NCBI RefSeq assembly: GCF_000739815.1
Contig: NZ_BBJJ01000023.1
Coordinates: forward strand, 1-64,000
Direction: 5' to 3'
Source: Paraburkholderia mimosarum LMG 23256 = NBRC 106338
GTDB taxonomy: Bacteria; Pseudomonadota; Gammaproteobacteria; Burkholderiales; Burkholderiaceae
DNA length: 64,000 nt
In this document: piece by piece, positions 53,096 through 62,133 of the stretch
How the letters are laid out: each line of letters starts with the position of its first letter
Position numbering within the stretch: position 1 is the first letter of the stretch
Notes under the pieces: model-generated
What the model saw: the letters and a program-made list of their open reading frames with translations, nothing else
Database searches by the model: none
Told to the model about the DNA's origin: nothing
Position numbers and translations under genes: made by a program

Positions 53096-53417
53096 CGTGT
53101 TTCGCTCCTCTATTCGGGTTGGTTCGGCCTGCGGTTCACTGCGGCGCGAGTGCGAAACCGCAGGCGGAACGCCATGTTAGCCGGTATGGCGCCGCTATGC
53201 GCTCAAGGTGGTTGGCGAGTGCGGAATCGCGAATTAGAACGAAGCGCACCTTGGAGTGCGCCTGCGCCGTCCGCAAAATGCTCAAGGTGCTACGGGGAGG
53301 GCGTTGGCTTAAGCGTCAGCGCGACACACTGCGCCACGTCCTTCGTGACTCGCGTCGCCGTTGCCTCGTTGTATGCCAGGGTCGTGCCGCGTTGAATGCT
53401 GGGGTTGCTGTACGAAG
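53096..53417. other. Non-coding, degenerate spacer
   Basis: About 320 bases between the PRC-barrel gene and the methyltransferase remnant. On the minus strand, one frame near 53290-53410 reads NPSIQRGTTLAYNEATAT, whose NPSIQR start resembles a short repeat-like segment I recall from beta-proteobacterial spacers. It suggests a decayed mobile or repeated segment. No intact gene is seen. Confidence 0.35.
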
Positions 53418-53567
53418 GGCGCCGGGTTGAAGATCGAGTACGTCAAGCAATTGATCAATCGACTGATTCGTCAAGGCTGCGTAATACGAGTGATGCCCCT
53501 GGGCAAGCTTTTCTCTGCCTTGTCTTTCGAAAGCGCCAAATGCATCCTCTTCCATATTGATGGCCAT
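53418..53567 (-). pseudogene. N-terminal remnant of a SAM-dependent methyltransferase
   Basis: About 50 residues on the minus strand (start MAINMEEDAFGAFERQGREK) look like the opening of a class I methyltransferase: KLAQGHHSYYAALTNQSIDQLLDVLDLQPGA. The similarity stops abruptly where the GxG SAM-binding motif should begin, and unrelated sequence follows. It is probably the broken 5' end of a gene whose remainder has been lost. Confidence 0.5.
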
Positions 53568-53602
53568 TCGCGAAGCCGAGCCACGAGAACAGCCCCTATG
53601 GC

Positions 53603-53833
53603 TTACTGACCGCTGCCGGTGTCGGTCGTGTCGTTACTTTCTTTTGACTTTGGGAGTCCCGACTCGACATTTGCCTTTCCAACATCACCATAGCCCGAAT
53701 TTGCCAATGGTGGTGCCGTTTGCGCATCGCGCGTCATCTGTGCAGTGAGCGCTCTGTCTTCCGCGTCACCCTGCTCTGCATTGGCTAACGGCGCCACAAC
53801 GGCGAGGACCAACAACAATGCAAGCACTTTCAT
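53603..53833 (-). CDS. Small secreted protein, unrecognised
   Basis: A 76-residue protein. The signal MKVLALLLVLAVVAPLANA is followed by a polar region of about 57 residues rich in Asp, Ser, Thr and Gly (EQGDAEDRALTAQMTRDAQTAPPLANSGYGDVGKANVE). GGAGGCC lies before ATG 53833. There is no domain that I recognise. The mature part is likely unstructured. Confidence 0.6.
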   Translation of the reverse strand: MKVLALLLVLAVVAPLANAEQGDAEDRALTAQMTRDAQTAPPLANSGYGDVGKANVESGLPKSKESNDTTDTGSGQ

Positions 53834-54216
53834 AATGGCCTCCAATGCGATGTTTGGTCATACTTATTTTTATGATCTCGGTTTTAACTGCAACCCGGCA
53901 CGTTAAGGCTAGCCGCCTCCGAAAGACACTGCCTCCATCGTTCGATGGAGATAACGAATCCGCTGAATATCATACGACACGAACACTGAGCGGCCAAATG
54001 CCGCCTTGCGACACATGGCGGCGACGACTCAACGCGATCGTTGAATTTGCGAGGGTCTGCCCTATCATGGTTTGAGCGTCGCATGTCATTCGGTGAGAAG
54101 TCATGGCACTCACACGGCGGCCCGGATGACTGATGACGATGCGTCGGCGGGGCCGCATTCACAGCGCCGACATTCCGTGAATAAACTGCTCCGCACATCG
54201 AGAACGGAGGTTCTTC

Positions 54217-54501
54217 ATGAAATTCATCGTTCAGTGGCAAGGGCAACCAGCAGCGCAACAGGCCGCAATTGAGCGCTTCATGCAATCCGGCGGCAGGCCG
54301 CCGGAAAACGTCACGTTACTCGGTCGCTGGCATGCGGTCGGTGAATTGAAGGGCGTTGCGATCGTCGAAGTGAACGACACGACCGCGCTCGGAGAATTGA
54401 TGCTCGAGTGGGGCGATTTATTCACGATGTCCGCAACACCCGCTGCTACCGATGAGGAACTGGGCGCCATCCTCGCCGCCCGGCAATCGCAATCGAAGTA
54501 A
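54217..54501 (+). CDS. DUF3303 family protein
   Basis: A 94-residue cytoplasmic protein of the DUF3303 family. The start MKFIVQWQGQPAAQQAAIERFMQSGGRPPENVTLLGRWHAVGELKGVAIVEVNDTTAL and the end WGDLFTMSATPAATDEELG are characteristic of this dimeric alpha/beta-barrel-like group. ACGGAGG precedes the ATG. It has no operon partner. Its function is unknown. Confidence 0.88.
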   Translation: MKFIVQWQGQPAAQQAAIERFMQSGGRPPENVTLLGRWHAVGELKGVAIVEVNDTTALGELMLEWGDLFTMSATPAATDEELGAILAARQSQSK

Positions 54502-54824
54502 CAATTCCCGCAAATGGTCCCTGCTAGTCAATGGAGCGCGGGGACTATTTCCCCTGAGTGCTTCTGCCGACGCAGGCGCCGGATCGTGCGGGCTACGGTG
54601 AGTGCGCGAGACAAGGCTGGAATTGCGCTCACACGTGCTGCAGGATTTTGCTTTTGATTCCGTCAGTAATCCGGAACTCCTTGAGCCGAATGATTCATTC
54701 GGTAAGGCCATCAAGGCGCAAGGCCTCGCTGCAAGGCGGCAATAGACGGAGAGGGGTGAAGCTGTCCCCCGCCGCTCAGGGGTGCATTCAGCGCGCTGGG
54801 CACGCGCAGGCCCGCCGCGTCAGT
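54502..54824. other. Spacer with one marginal short frame
   Basis: About 320 bases before the Fur-family gene. A 47-codon plus-strand frame from GTG 54602 to 54745 encodes the fragment VLQDFAFDSVSNPELLEPND, but has no ribosome site. A 17-base near-perfect palindrome CCGAATGATTCATTCGG lies at 54686-54702. I see no clear gene. Confidence 0.4.
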
Positions 54825-55250
54825 TTACGAGGCGGCCGGTGCGCACTGCTCGCAAAGCCCGAAAACGACAAGACTCGAATGCGTATAACGAAAGCGCTTG
54901 CTCGCTGCGATGGCGGCGTGCTGTTCCTCGAGCGCGGGCTCGTCGATATCGACGACGGTCTTGCAACTCTCGCACACGAGGTGCGCGTGTGGAACGCCGC
55001 GGCCAAGCTCGTACACCACACGCGTTTCGCCCACCCAGGTGCTGGCCAGCAGCGATGATTCCATGAGCTGTGCAAGCGCGCGATACACGCTCGCCAGGCT
55101 GCATTGCTCCACGTCCTTCGCGATCCTGCGAAAAACCTGATCGGCGGTCAGGTGTTCGTGCGGAGCATCATGGAATACTTTCAGCACGGCCACGCGGCTT
55201 GACGTTGGGCGCAGGCGCGCGCTCTTCAGTTCAGAATAGACCGTTCTCAT
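54825..55250 (-). CDS. Fur-family transcriptional regulator
   Basis: A 141-residue metalloregulator. The winged HTH is LKSARLRPTSSRVAVLKVFHDAPHEHLTADQVFRRIAKDVEQCSLASVYRALAQLMESSLL. The dimerisation domain has HAHLVCESCKTVVDIDE with a CxxC zinc site and a second CxxC (CEQC) at the end. The basic overall character fits Fur/PerR. It is divergent from the pyruvyl-transferase gene. Which metal or peroxide it senses cannot be told. The siderophore receptor is 11 kb away, so a link is not shown. Confidence 0.9.
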   Translation of the reverse strand: MRTVYSELKSARLRPTSSRVAVLKVFHDAPHEHLTADQVFRRIAKDVEQCSLASVYRALAQLMESSLLASTWVGETRVVYELGRGVPHAHLVCESCKTVVDIDEPALEEQHAAIAASKRFRYTHSSLVVFGLCEQCAPAAS

Positions 55251-55434
55251 AGGAAAAACGCGTCGGCAAAGCCGACAGTTTCCGCGTCGGATGCTTAAGG
55301 TTTCCTTATGTCGAGGACGACAGGCGCCCCGGCGGCGGATCGGCGTCTGATTGCTGCATTGCCATATAGACCGGGAGACGTCCGGGACCGGCTCTGGATC
55401 CGGACTTTATTTCAATCCGCAGACAGGAAAGCCG

Positions 55435-56655
55435 ATGGAGCGGGAATCGCTTGCGGACCCCACGCCCACTGTTCTGTTCGGCGCGTTCGACCGGCACAAC
55501 TTCGGCGACCTGCTGATCGCGCAGGTAGTCGCACGCATGCTGCCGCGCCGAGAGCTGCTCTTCGCCGGCCTCGCCACGCGCGATCCGCACGGCGACGGCG
55601 GACCGGCCACCGTCGCGCTCGCGCGTATCGCGACATTTGCACGCGGCCGCGCCGTCAACGTGATTCACGTCGGCGGGGAGCTATTGACCTGTAACGCGTG
55701 GGAAGCCGCCGTCATGCTCGCTCCAGCGCAGCGCGTGCAGGCGCTCATCGAAGAGGAAGGCAAATGGTTGCACGACACGCGTACATGGGCACGAAGGCAT
55801 GTCGGCGTGGCCTCGCTCGCGCCTTATGCGCTCTCGAAGTCCGCGTTGGCGGGTGTGCGTGTGCAGCATCTCTCGTTCAATGCGGTGGGCGGCGTCGATC
55901 TCGATGTACGCGACACGGCGTTGCGTGCGGATGTGCTGGCCGCGCTGCAAACTGCCGACACCATCACCGTACGCGAGCGGCTAACCCTGGCGCGGCTCGC
56001 TGAAATGGGCGTCAACGCCCGCCTCATCCCCGACCCCGCCGTGATGACCGCCGCCTTGTTCGGCGCGACCATACGCCGTCACGCCGCAAACGAGGCGATG
56101 CGTAAAGTGCGGGAAGCGTTCCCGCACGGTTACGCGGCGGTGCAATTCAGCGCCGACTTCGGCGACGACGCGACGCTCGACACGTTGGCCGTCCAGCTCG
56201 AGCGTGTCGCGCAGGCGCTCGGCATGGGCATTGTGCTGTTTCGCGCAGGCGCCGCGCCGTGGCACGATGACGTCGAGGTGTACGAGCGCCTGGCGGGACG
56301 CTTGCGTGTGGCGACGGCCCGCGTGTTCGCTTCGCTGAACCTCTGGGACATTTGCGCGCTGATCGCGGGGAGCCGGGCTTACTGCGGCAGCAGTCTGCAT
56401 GGACGCATTGTGGCGATGGCCTATGCGTTACCACGCGTCAACATCAGCCATCCTGATCATTTCGGATCGTCACGCAAGCTCGCGGCGTACGCGGCGACCT
56501 GGGAGGCAGCGGGGCTCGCCGGGACGGTGCCTCTCGATGGGCTTGCCCATGCGGTTGATCGTGCGATGGCCGCCGATTTCGAGACGCTGCGGAACACGGC
56601 GCTCGAACTCGCGCGGCGGTATCGGGCCGGTTTCCTGCTTCACTCCTCAGTTTGA
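55435..56655 (+). CDS. Polysaccharide pyruvyl transferase family protein
   Basis: A 406-residue protein of the pyruvyl-transferase (WcaK/AmsJ/CsaB-like) fold. The start VLFGAFDRHNFGDLLIAQVVARML carries the family's NFGD nucleotide-binding turn, and AGSRAYCGSSLHGRIVAMAYALPRVNISH near the C-terminus is the signature. It should add a ketal pyruvate to a sugar. AGGAAAG precedes ATG 55435; a frame from 55351 adds residues without a site. No glycosyltransferase or polysaccharide operon surrounds it, so the acceptor is unknown. Confidence 0.82.
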   Translation: MERESLADPTPTVLFGAFDRHNFGDLLIAQVVARMLPRRELLFAGLATRDPHGDGGPATVALARIATFARGRAVNVIHVGGELLTCNAWEAAVMLAPAQRVQALIEEEGKWLHDTRTWARRHVGVASLAPYALSKSALAGVRVQHLSFNAVGGVDLDVRDTALRADVLAALQTADTITVRERLTLARLAEMGVNARLIPDPAVMTAALFGATIRRHAANEAMRKVREAFPHGYAAVQFSADFGDDATLDTLAVQLERVAQALGMGIVLFRAGAAPWHDDVEVYERLAGRLRVATARVFASLNLWDICALIAGSRAYCGSSLHGRIVAMAYALPRVNISHPDHFGSSRKLAAYAATWEAAGLAGTVPLDGLAHAVDRAMAADFETLRNTALELARRYRAGFLLHSSV

Positions 56656-56781
56656 ATTCACTGGCCCCGGCACTGAAAGCAGCGCCGCATTGCCAGGGTT
56701 AGTGATAAATCGCAGTCGATTCAAGAGGCCTCGTTTCACGCCTGGCCGCCTCCCTCGGGACGCACCGCCCGGGACGCCGCG

Positions 56782-57918
56782 TCAGAAGCTATGCCGGATG
56801 CCCGCCATGATCCCCAGTTGCCCCGCCCCCGGCGCGGGCGTTGTACCGCCGCCGCCCTGGCTTACCGTGTAGGCCGCCTTCGCGCTGTTCCACAAATACG
56901 CGCCCTGCAGATAAACGGCTGAGCGCTTCGAGAGCTGATACGTGCTGCGCAGCGCCGCAATCGTGCCGCGCGTATCGTGGTCGCTGTTAACGATGCGGTA
57001 CACGCCGCCATCGACGATAAAGGCAGCCGTCACCGGATATTGCGCCGTGAGGTAGAACTGATCCGAATGCACATTGGGCGTTTCGGCCAAAACCGTATCG
57101 ACACGCCTTCCCAGCCAGCCTCCGCCAATGCGCAGCGCCCCGATATGGCCATAGCCGTTGAGCTGGATGCGCACATCGGTATCACCCGGGTTGGTAAACG
57201 CGAAGGTCGGCGTGCCGTCGTACAGGTTCGCCGCCGCCCCGGGGCCGCCGCGCTGCTCATCATAGGCAGCCGCCACGCCATAGCCGTTGCGGTCATATTT
57301 CAGCATCGCCGACCATTCGCGGCACGACTGCGAACTGCCCGGCACCGGCCCGGCGCAGGTGCCCTGGCCCGGTGAATTGCCGGTTCCGGCCGAATCGCGC
57401 CCGAACGACCACGTTGCGCCGAGCGTGAAGCCGGCGTAGCTGCCCTTGTAAACGATGGTGTTGTCACTACGCGAACTCGGCAGGTACTGGTCGAACGAAG
57501 CGGTGCCGCCGTAGATGTCGGGGCCGAGCAGGTCGGCGTCGGCGATCGCCCAGAACGTCATCGTGTACTGGCGCCCGAACGTCAGGTTGCCATAGGGGCT
57601 GCTCAGGCCCACCCACGCCTGGCGCCCGAACAGGCGACCGCCCTGGTTCAAGGTTCCGCCGCGCATATTGAAACCGCTCTCCAGCGCGAAGATGGTCGAC
57701 AAGCCGCCGCCCAGGTCCTCACTGCCACGCACGCCCCAGCGCGAAGGCATTTCGCCGGTGATGCCGGGCATGCGGACCACACTGTCGCCCGCTGCGTTCG
57801 CGTGCGAGACATATTCGATGCCGGTGTCCACGATGCCGTACAGCGTCACGCTGCTCTGCGCGAACGCCGATGCGCTCAGGCCGGCGAACGCCAGCCCTGC
57901 TGCGATCCGAAGTTTCAT
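56782..57918 (-). CDS. Gram-negative porin (OmpC-like)
   Basis: A 378-residue porin. The signal MKLRIAAGLAFAGLSASAFA precedes QSSVTLYGIVDTGIEYVSHA. Strand motifs SRWGVRGSEDLGGGLSTIFALE, RLFGRQAWVGLSSPYGNLTFGRQY and the end LGIMAGIRHSF are in order. It is the last gene on the minus strand after the aromatic-acid transporter (250 bases) and so may be the cluster's outer-membrane gate. Confidence 0.92.
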   Translation of the reverse strand: MKLRIAAGLAFAGLSASAFAQSSVTLYGIVDTGIEYVSHANAAGDSVVRMPGITGEMPSRWGVRGSEDLGGGLSTIFALESGFNMRGGTLNQGGRLFGRQAWVGLSSPYGNLTFGRQYTMTFWAIADADLLGPDIYGGTASFDQYLPSSRSDNTIVYKGSYAGFTLGATWSFGRDSAGTGNSPGQGTCAGPVPGSSQSCREWSAMLKYDRNGYGVAAAYDEQRGGPGAAANLYDGTPTFAFTNPGDTDVRIQLNGYGHIGALRIGGGWLGRRVDTVLAETPNVHSDQFYLTAQYPVTAAFIVDGGVYRIVNSDHDTRGTIAALRSTYQLSKRSAVYLQGAYLWNSAKAAYTVSQGGGGTTPAPGAGQLGIMAGIRHSF

Positions 57919-58104
57919 GATCTCCAGGGTCTCCTGATATGCCGGTCTTGCGGGTTCGCCGCCAGCCGGACGTTGTTGTCGATTGGGCGCGTTTCGGCCG
58001 ACGTGGGGCCACGCCGCCGCTAGCGCGTCATTCTTTAGGACTCTTGATTGAATGGATCCGGCAGCCGGAGGAATCGATGCGGCCGCTTGCCTGTCAGGAG
58101 CTGG

Positions 58105-58132
58105 CCGCCCGGGAAGGGCCGCCCGGGAAGCC
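58105..58132. repeat. Direct repeat in the MFS-porin spacer
   Basis: Two copies of GGCCGCCCGGGAAG stand head to tail in the very GC-rich spacer (57919-58168) between the transporter and porin genes. They can also fold into hairpins and may stop or slow transcription. Confidence 0.6.
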
Positions 58133-58168
58133 GCACGTGCCGCGGCGGCCTCCCGGGCGCTCAGCCAC

Positions 58169-59566
58169 TCAACCCCGTCGCTGCGCCACGCCCTTCGGGA
58201 TATGGCGGCCGACCACGGCAAGCGCAACCAGCACCACCACCATCGCAGCGCCGAGCATGGCGAGATAGCCCGCCGCACCGCCCGCGGTGATGACCGCGGC
58301 ACCCGCAAAGGCGCTCAGGATCGCGCCCACGCGGCCGAAGGCCAGCGCGGAGGCCGTGCCGGTGGCGCGGACGCTGGTCGGGTAGACGTAGGCGCAGAGC
58401 GCGTACATGGTGGACTGCACTGCGTTGACGAACAGTCCGTGCAGGCCGAGCCCGGTAATCAGCCAGCCGGTGTGCTGGGTCGCCCCCACGCCGAGCATCA
58501 TCCAGGCGCTCGCCGCGCCGCCGGCGCAGCACAGCAGCAGCGGCCCGCGCGAGCCGAAGCGCGTAATGGCTAGCGCGCATAGCAGCGCGCCGATCACGCC
58601 GCCCAGGTTGTACGCGCTCAGTCCATAGCCGGCCAGCGAAACGCTCAGCCCTTCGCTCGTCAGCATGGTGGGCAGCCAGCTAAACGCGCTGTACACGGCG
58701 AGCAGGCACATGAAGAACGCCCACCAGATCGCCACGGTGTCGCGCGCGCGACCGTCGCGAAAGAGCGCGCTAAAGCCCACGTGCTTTTCGGCGCTTTGCT
58801 CGCGCGCGTCCGTGAAATTCGCATGGGAGGCGACCTCGCGCCCCATGCGGCCGAGCAGCCGCACGAGTTCCGGCCACCGCTGCGGGCGACGCGCGAGAAA
58901 GCGCGGCGATTCGGGCAGCGCCACGAGCAGCAGGAGCGCCAGCACGAGCGGCAGCACACCGCCCACGACGAACAGCCCGCGCCAGCCATAGGCCGGCAGC
59001 ACTTGCGCCGCGAAGAGGCCGGCCAGCATGCCGCCGAGCGGCACGCACACGATCGTCGCCGTCACCGCAAAGGTGCGCAGGCGCGCGGGCGTGAATTCGG
59101 CCGTCAGCGTGGTCGAACTGGGCAACGCGCCGCCAATGCCAAGACCGGCGATGAAACGCAGCGCGGCAATGGCCGCGACGTTGGGCGCAAGTCCGATTGC
59201 GCAGGTTGCCGTGCCGAACACGAGCACGCTGCCCACCACGGCCCAGCGGCGCCCGAAACGGTCCGCAAACAAGCCCGCGAACGCGCTGCCGATGCCCATG
59301 CCGATCAGCCCCGCTGCCACCACAGGCGCAAACGCATTGCGCGTAATGCCCCACTCCTTGATGAGCACCGGGATCGCAAAGCCGATCAACTGGCTGTCGA
59401 AGCCGTCGACGACGATCGACAAGGCCGCCAGCACCACGGCGATTTTCTGCAACGTGGCGTAAGGGCCTTCGTCGAGCGTGCGGCCGATATCGACAGTGCT
59501 GCCGGTGACGGCGGCCGGTTCGAGCGGCGTCGCCCCCGAAGCGGGGGCGGGCGTGGCGTAATTCAT
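58169..59566 (-). CDS. Aromatic-acid MFS transporter (BenK/PcaK-like)
   Basis: A 465-residue, 12-helix transporter of the AAHS (aromatic acid:proton symporter) group. VVLAALSIVVDGFDSQLIGFAIPVLIKEWG, the FADRFGRRWAVVGSVLVFG motif A, and RFIAGLGIGGALPSSTTLTAEFTPARLR match BenK/PcaK. It probably imports benzoylformate, mandelate or another aromatic acid. It lies between the ketopantoate-reductase-like gene (135 bases) and the porin, on the same strand. Confidence 0.88.
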   Translation of the reverse strand: MNYATPAPASGATPLEPAAVTGSTVDIGRTLDEGPYATLQKIAVVLAALSIVVDGFDSQLIGFAIPVLIKEWGITRNAFAPVVAAGLIGMGIGSAFAGLFADRFGRRWAVVGSVLVFGTATCAIGLAPNVAAIAALRFIAGLGIGGALPSSTTLTAEFTPARLRTFAVTATIVCVPLGGMLAGLFAAQVLPAYGWRGLFVVGGVLPLVLALLLLVALPESPRFLARRPQRWPELVRLLGRMGREVASHANFTDAREQSAEKHVGFSALFRDGRARDTVAIWWAFFMCLLAVYSAFSWLPTMLTSEGLSVSLAGYGLSAYNLGGVIGALLCALAITRFGSRGPLLLCCAGGAASAWMMLGVGATQHTGWLITGLGLHGLFVNAVQSTMYALCAYVYPTSVRATGTASALAFGRVGAILSAFAGAAVITAGGAAGYLAMLGAAMVVVLVALAVVGRHIPKGVAQRRG

Positions 59567-59701
59567 GAAGCGTCTCCTTTGCTGCGTTGTCAGTGTGCAG
59601 TCATTTGTTTGTAGTCATGTCGCAAAGTATGCGCGGCGCGTACGTCTACGGGCATTTCCGTTTCGCGCAAAAGTCAGGATGTATCGGCATGACTTCGTGA
59701 T

Positions 59702-60625
59702 TCATCTGGAGTCCTTTGCATCGATGAGGCGCACGAGGTGCAACAGCGTTTCAGTGTGCGGCACCGCAATGGCCCGCAGGCGAGCAGCCTCCACCACCGC
59801 GCCGTTGATGGCCTCAATTTCGGTCTTGCGCCCCGCCAGCACGTCCTGGAGCATCGAAGGACGATGTACGCGGTGATGCGCGAGCGCATGCCGCACGTTG
59901 TCGGCTATGTGCGACTCGTTTACGGCCACGCCATGCGCATGCGCCACCGCTGCGACCTCCACGACAATCTTGAGCGCGAGCGCCTCGCCGTCCGCCACGT
60001 TCGTGAGTTCGCCAACCGTGCAGCCCGCCACCGCGCACAGGCTGTTGAGCGCCGCGTTGAACGCAACCTTCTCCCAGATCGCGGCCCACACGTCAGCGTC
60101 GGCCGTGCAGGCGAGGCCCGCCTCGTTGAGCGCCTCGACCGTGCGCGAAAGCATCGGCGAGCCCGCACCGTCCGCGCTCATCAAGCGGATCACGCCCGTG
60201 CCGTGCGAACTCACGCGACCAGGACCGTTCTTGTCGGCGGGCCACGTCGTCACACCGATCATCACGCGCGCGGGGTCCGCAAACTGCGCGAGACGCTCCG
60301 CGTTGCCCAGCCCGTTCTGCAGCGAAAGCAGCGCGGTTTGCGGCGCGAGCACCGTGCGCGCCGCTCCGAGCGCTGCCTGCGTGTGCAGCGTCTTGGTGAA
60401 GACGATCAGGAGGTCCGCTGGCTGCGTCGCCGCCTCGGGCCGCATCGCCGCGAGATTCGTGACGATGCGCTCGCCCGCGTCGGTCGCGAGCTGCAGGCCG
60501 TTCTCGTTGATCGCACGCAGATGGGCTTCGTCGACGTCGAGCAGTGTGACGCGATGACCCGCTTCGGCCAGCAACCCGCCGAAGAGCGAGCCCATCGCGC
60601 CCGCGCCGAGGATGGCGATATGCAT
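59702..60625 (-). CDS. Ketopantoate-reductase-family dehydrogenase
   Basis: A 307-residue PanE/ApbA-fold NAD(P)-dependent dehydrogenase. The Rossmann motif is GAGAMGSLFGG at residues 7-17. The catalytic lysine region WEKVAFNAALNSLCAVAGCTVGEL and the C-terminal PSMLQDVLAGRKTEIEAINGAVV are standard. The true pantothenate gene could be elsewhere; here it lies 9 bases after the aldehyde dehydrogenase gene in an aromatic-acid cluster. Known D-mandelate dehydrogenases of Enterococcus also belong to this family, so it may interconvert D-mandelate and benzoylformate. The cofactor and substrate are not proven. Confidence 0.88.
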   Translation of the reverse strand: MHIAILGAGAMGSLFGGLLAEAGHRVTLLDVDEAHLRAINENGLQLATDAGERIVTNLAAMRPEAATQPADLLIVFTKTLHTQAALGAARTVLAPQTALLSLQNGLGNAERLAQFADPARVMIGVTTWPADKNGPGRVSSHGTGVIRLMSADGAGSPMLSRTVEALNEAGLACTADADVWAAIWEKVAFNAALNSLCAVAGCTVGELTNVADGEALALKIVVEVAAVAHAHGVAVNESHIADNVRHALAHHRVHRPSMLQDVLAGRKTEIEAINGAVVEAARLRAIAVPHTETLLHLVRLIDAKDSR

Positions 60626-60634
60626 GGCGCGACC

Positions 60635-62086
60635 TCAGAGCGGATAGTGACGCGGTGCGGTCTGGATCGTGATCCAGCGCAGCTCGGTGAATTCGGCAAT
60701 GCCCGCCTTGCCGCCAAAGCGCCCAAAGCCGCTTTCCTTCACGCCGCCAAACGGCATTTGTGCCTCGTCGTGCACGGTCGGACCGTTGATGTGACAAATG
60801 CCCGATTCGATACGCTGCGCGACTCCCCATGCGCGCGCCGTATCGCGGCTGAACACCGCCGAGGAAAGCCCGTACGCGTTGTCGTTCGCACATGCCACGG
60901 CGGCATCCTCGCTGCGCACGCGCACGATGCCCTTCACGGGGCCGAACGACTCGTCGTGATAGATGCGCATTTCCGGCGTGATGTGGTCGAGCAGCGTGGC
61001 CGGCATCAGTGTGCTTTCCGCCTTGCCGCCGCAGACGAGCTTCGCGCCTTTGGCGAGCGCGTCGTCGATCAGCGCGTTGCAGCGCTCGACGGTGCTCATG
61101 TCCACCACCGAGCCGAGCACCACCGGTCCCTTGCGCGGGTCGCCGAGCGGCAACGCGCGTGCCCGCTCGCCAAGACGCGCGACGAAGGCGTCGGCAATGC
61201 TTTCGTCGACGATGATGCGCTCCGTAGACATGCAGATCTGCCCGGAATTGGCGAACGCGCCGAATGCGGCCGCATGTGCCGCCGCTTCGATGTCGGCGTC
61301 GTCGAGCACGACGAGGGGTGCCTTGCCGCCCAGTTCGAGCACCGAGGGCTTGAGATAACGCGCACACGTTTCGGCGATGATGCGGCCCACGCGCGTGGAG
61401 CCGGTGAAGTTCACGCGGCGCACCTTCGGATGGGCGATCATGGCTTCGACCACCTGTGCGGCGTCCGCGGGCGCGTTGGTTACGAAATTCACGGTGCCGC
61501 GCGGCAAGCCCGCCTCCTGCATGGCCGCGATAATCAGGCCGTGCGTGGCCGGGCAGATTTCCGACCCCTTGAGCACGACGGTGTTGCCGCAAGCGAGCGG
61601 CAGCGCGATGGCGCGCACCGCGAGAATCACGGGCGCATTCCACGGCGCGATGCCGAGCACGACGCCAGCTGCCTGGCGCACGCCCATGGCGAGGCTGCCG
61701 GGCACATCGGAGGGGATCAGTTCGCCGCCGATCTGCGTGGTGAGCGCCGCGGCCTCGATCAGCCCCGCTGCGGCGAGATGCACGTTGAAGCCCGCCCAGA
61801 TGCCCGACGCGCCGGTTTCAGCGGCCATCGCCGCGGCGAATGCCTCGGCTTTCGCTTCGAGCGCATGCGCGGCCTTCGTGAGGAGTGCGCGGCGCTCGCC
61901 GGGTCCCATGGCCGACCAGACTGGGAACGCGGCCGCAGCAGCGTCGACTGCCGACACGCCGTCTTGAACCGTGGCCGCCGGTGCGCGGCTCGCCACCGTC
62001 CCATCGAGCGGGTTGCGGCGCTCGAACGTCGCGCCGTTGCGTGCCTGCACTGCTTCGCCGTCAATCAGCATGGATACGGTTTGCAT
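60635..62086 (-). CDS. Benzaldehyde/salicylaldehyde-type aldehyde dehydrogenase
   Basis: A 483-residue NAD(P)-dependent aldehyde dehydrogenase. Catalytic residues are N150 (GIAPWN), E251 (VLELGGKAP) and C285 (ANSGQICMSTER). Overall it looks like salicylaldehyde/vanillin dehydrogenases. It should oxidise benzaldehyde, made by the decarboxylase upstream, to benzoate. It begins 47 bases after the decarboxylase gene and ends 9 bases before the ketopantoate-reductase-like gene. The mandelate-pathway name would be MdlD, but sequence alone does not separate it from salicylaldehyde dehydrogenase. Confidence 0.92.
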   Translation of the reverse strand: MQTVSMLIDGEAVQARNGATFERRNPLDGTVASRAPAATVQDGVSAVDAAAAAFPVWSAMGPGERRALLTKAAHALEAKAEAFAAAMAAETGASGIWAGFNVHLAAAGLIEAAALTTQIGGELIPSDVPGSLAMGVRQAAGVVLGIAPWNAPVILAVRAIALPLACGNTVVLKGSEICPATHGLIIAAMQEAGLPRGTVNFVTNAPADAAQVVEAMIAHPKVRRVNFTGSTRVGRIIAETCARYLKPSVLELGGKAPLVVLDDADIEAAAHAAAFGAFANSGQICMSTERIIVDESIADAFVARLGERARALPLGDPRKGPVVLGSVVDMSTVERCNALIDDALAKGAKLVCGGKAESTLMPATLLDHITPEMRIYHDESFGPVKGIVRVRSEDAAVACANDNAYGLSSAVFSRDTARAWGVAQRIESGICHINGPTVHDEAQMPFGGVKESGFGRFGGKAGIAEFTELRWITIQTAPRHYPL

Positions 62087-62133
62087 GTCCTGTTCACTCC
62101 CTGATCTCAGTCAATTGGTTGCGCGCGCACCCT

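Noticed and set aside
59738..62104. A 788-codon plus-strand frame across the aromatic cluster
   Set aside because: Antisense to the ketopantoate-reductase-like and aldehyde dehydrogenase genes, Arg/His-rich composition.
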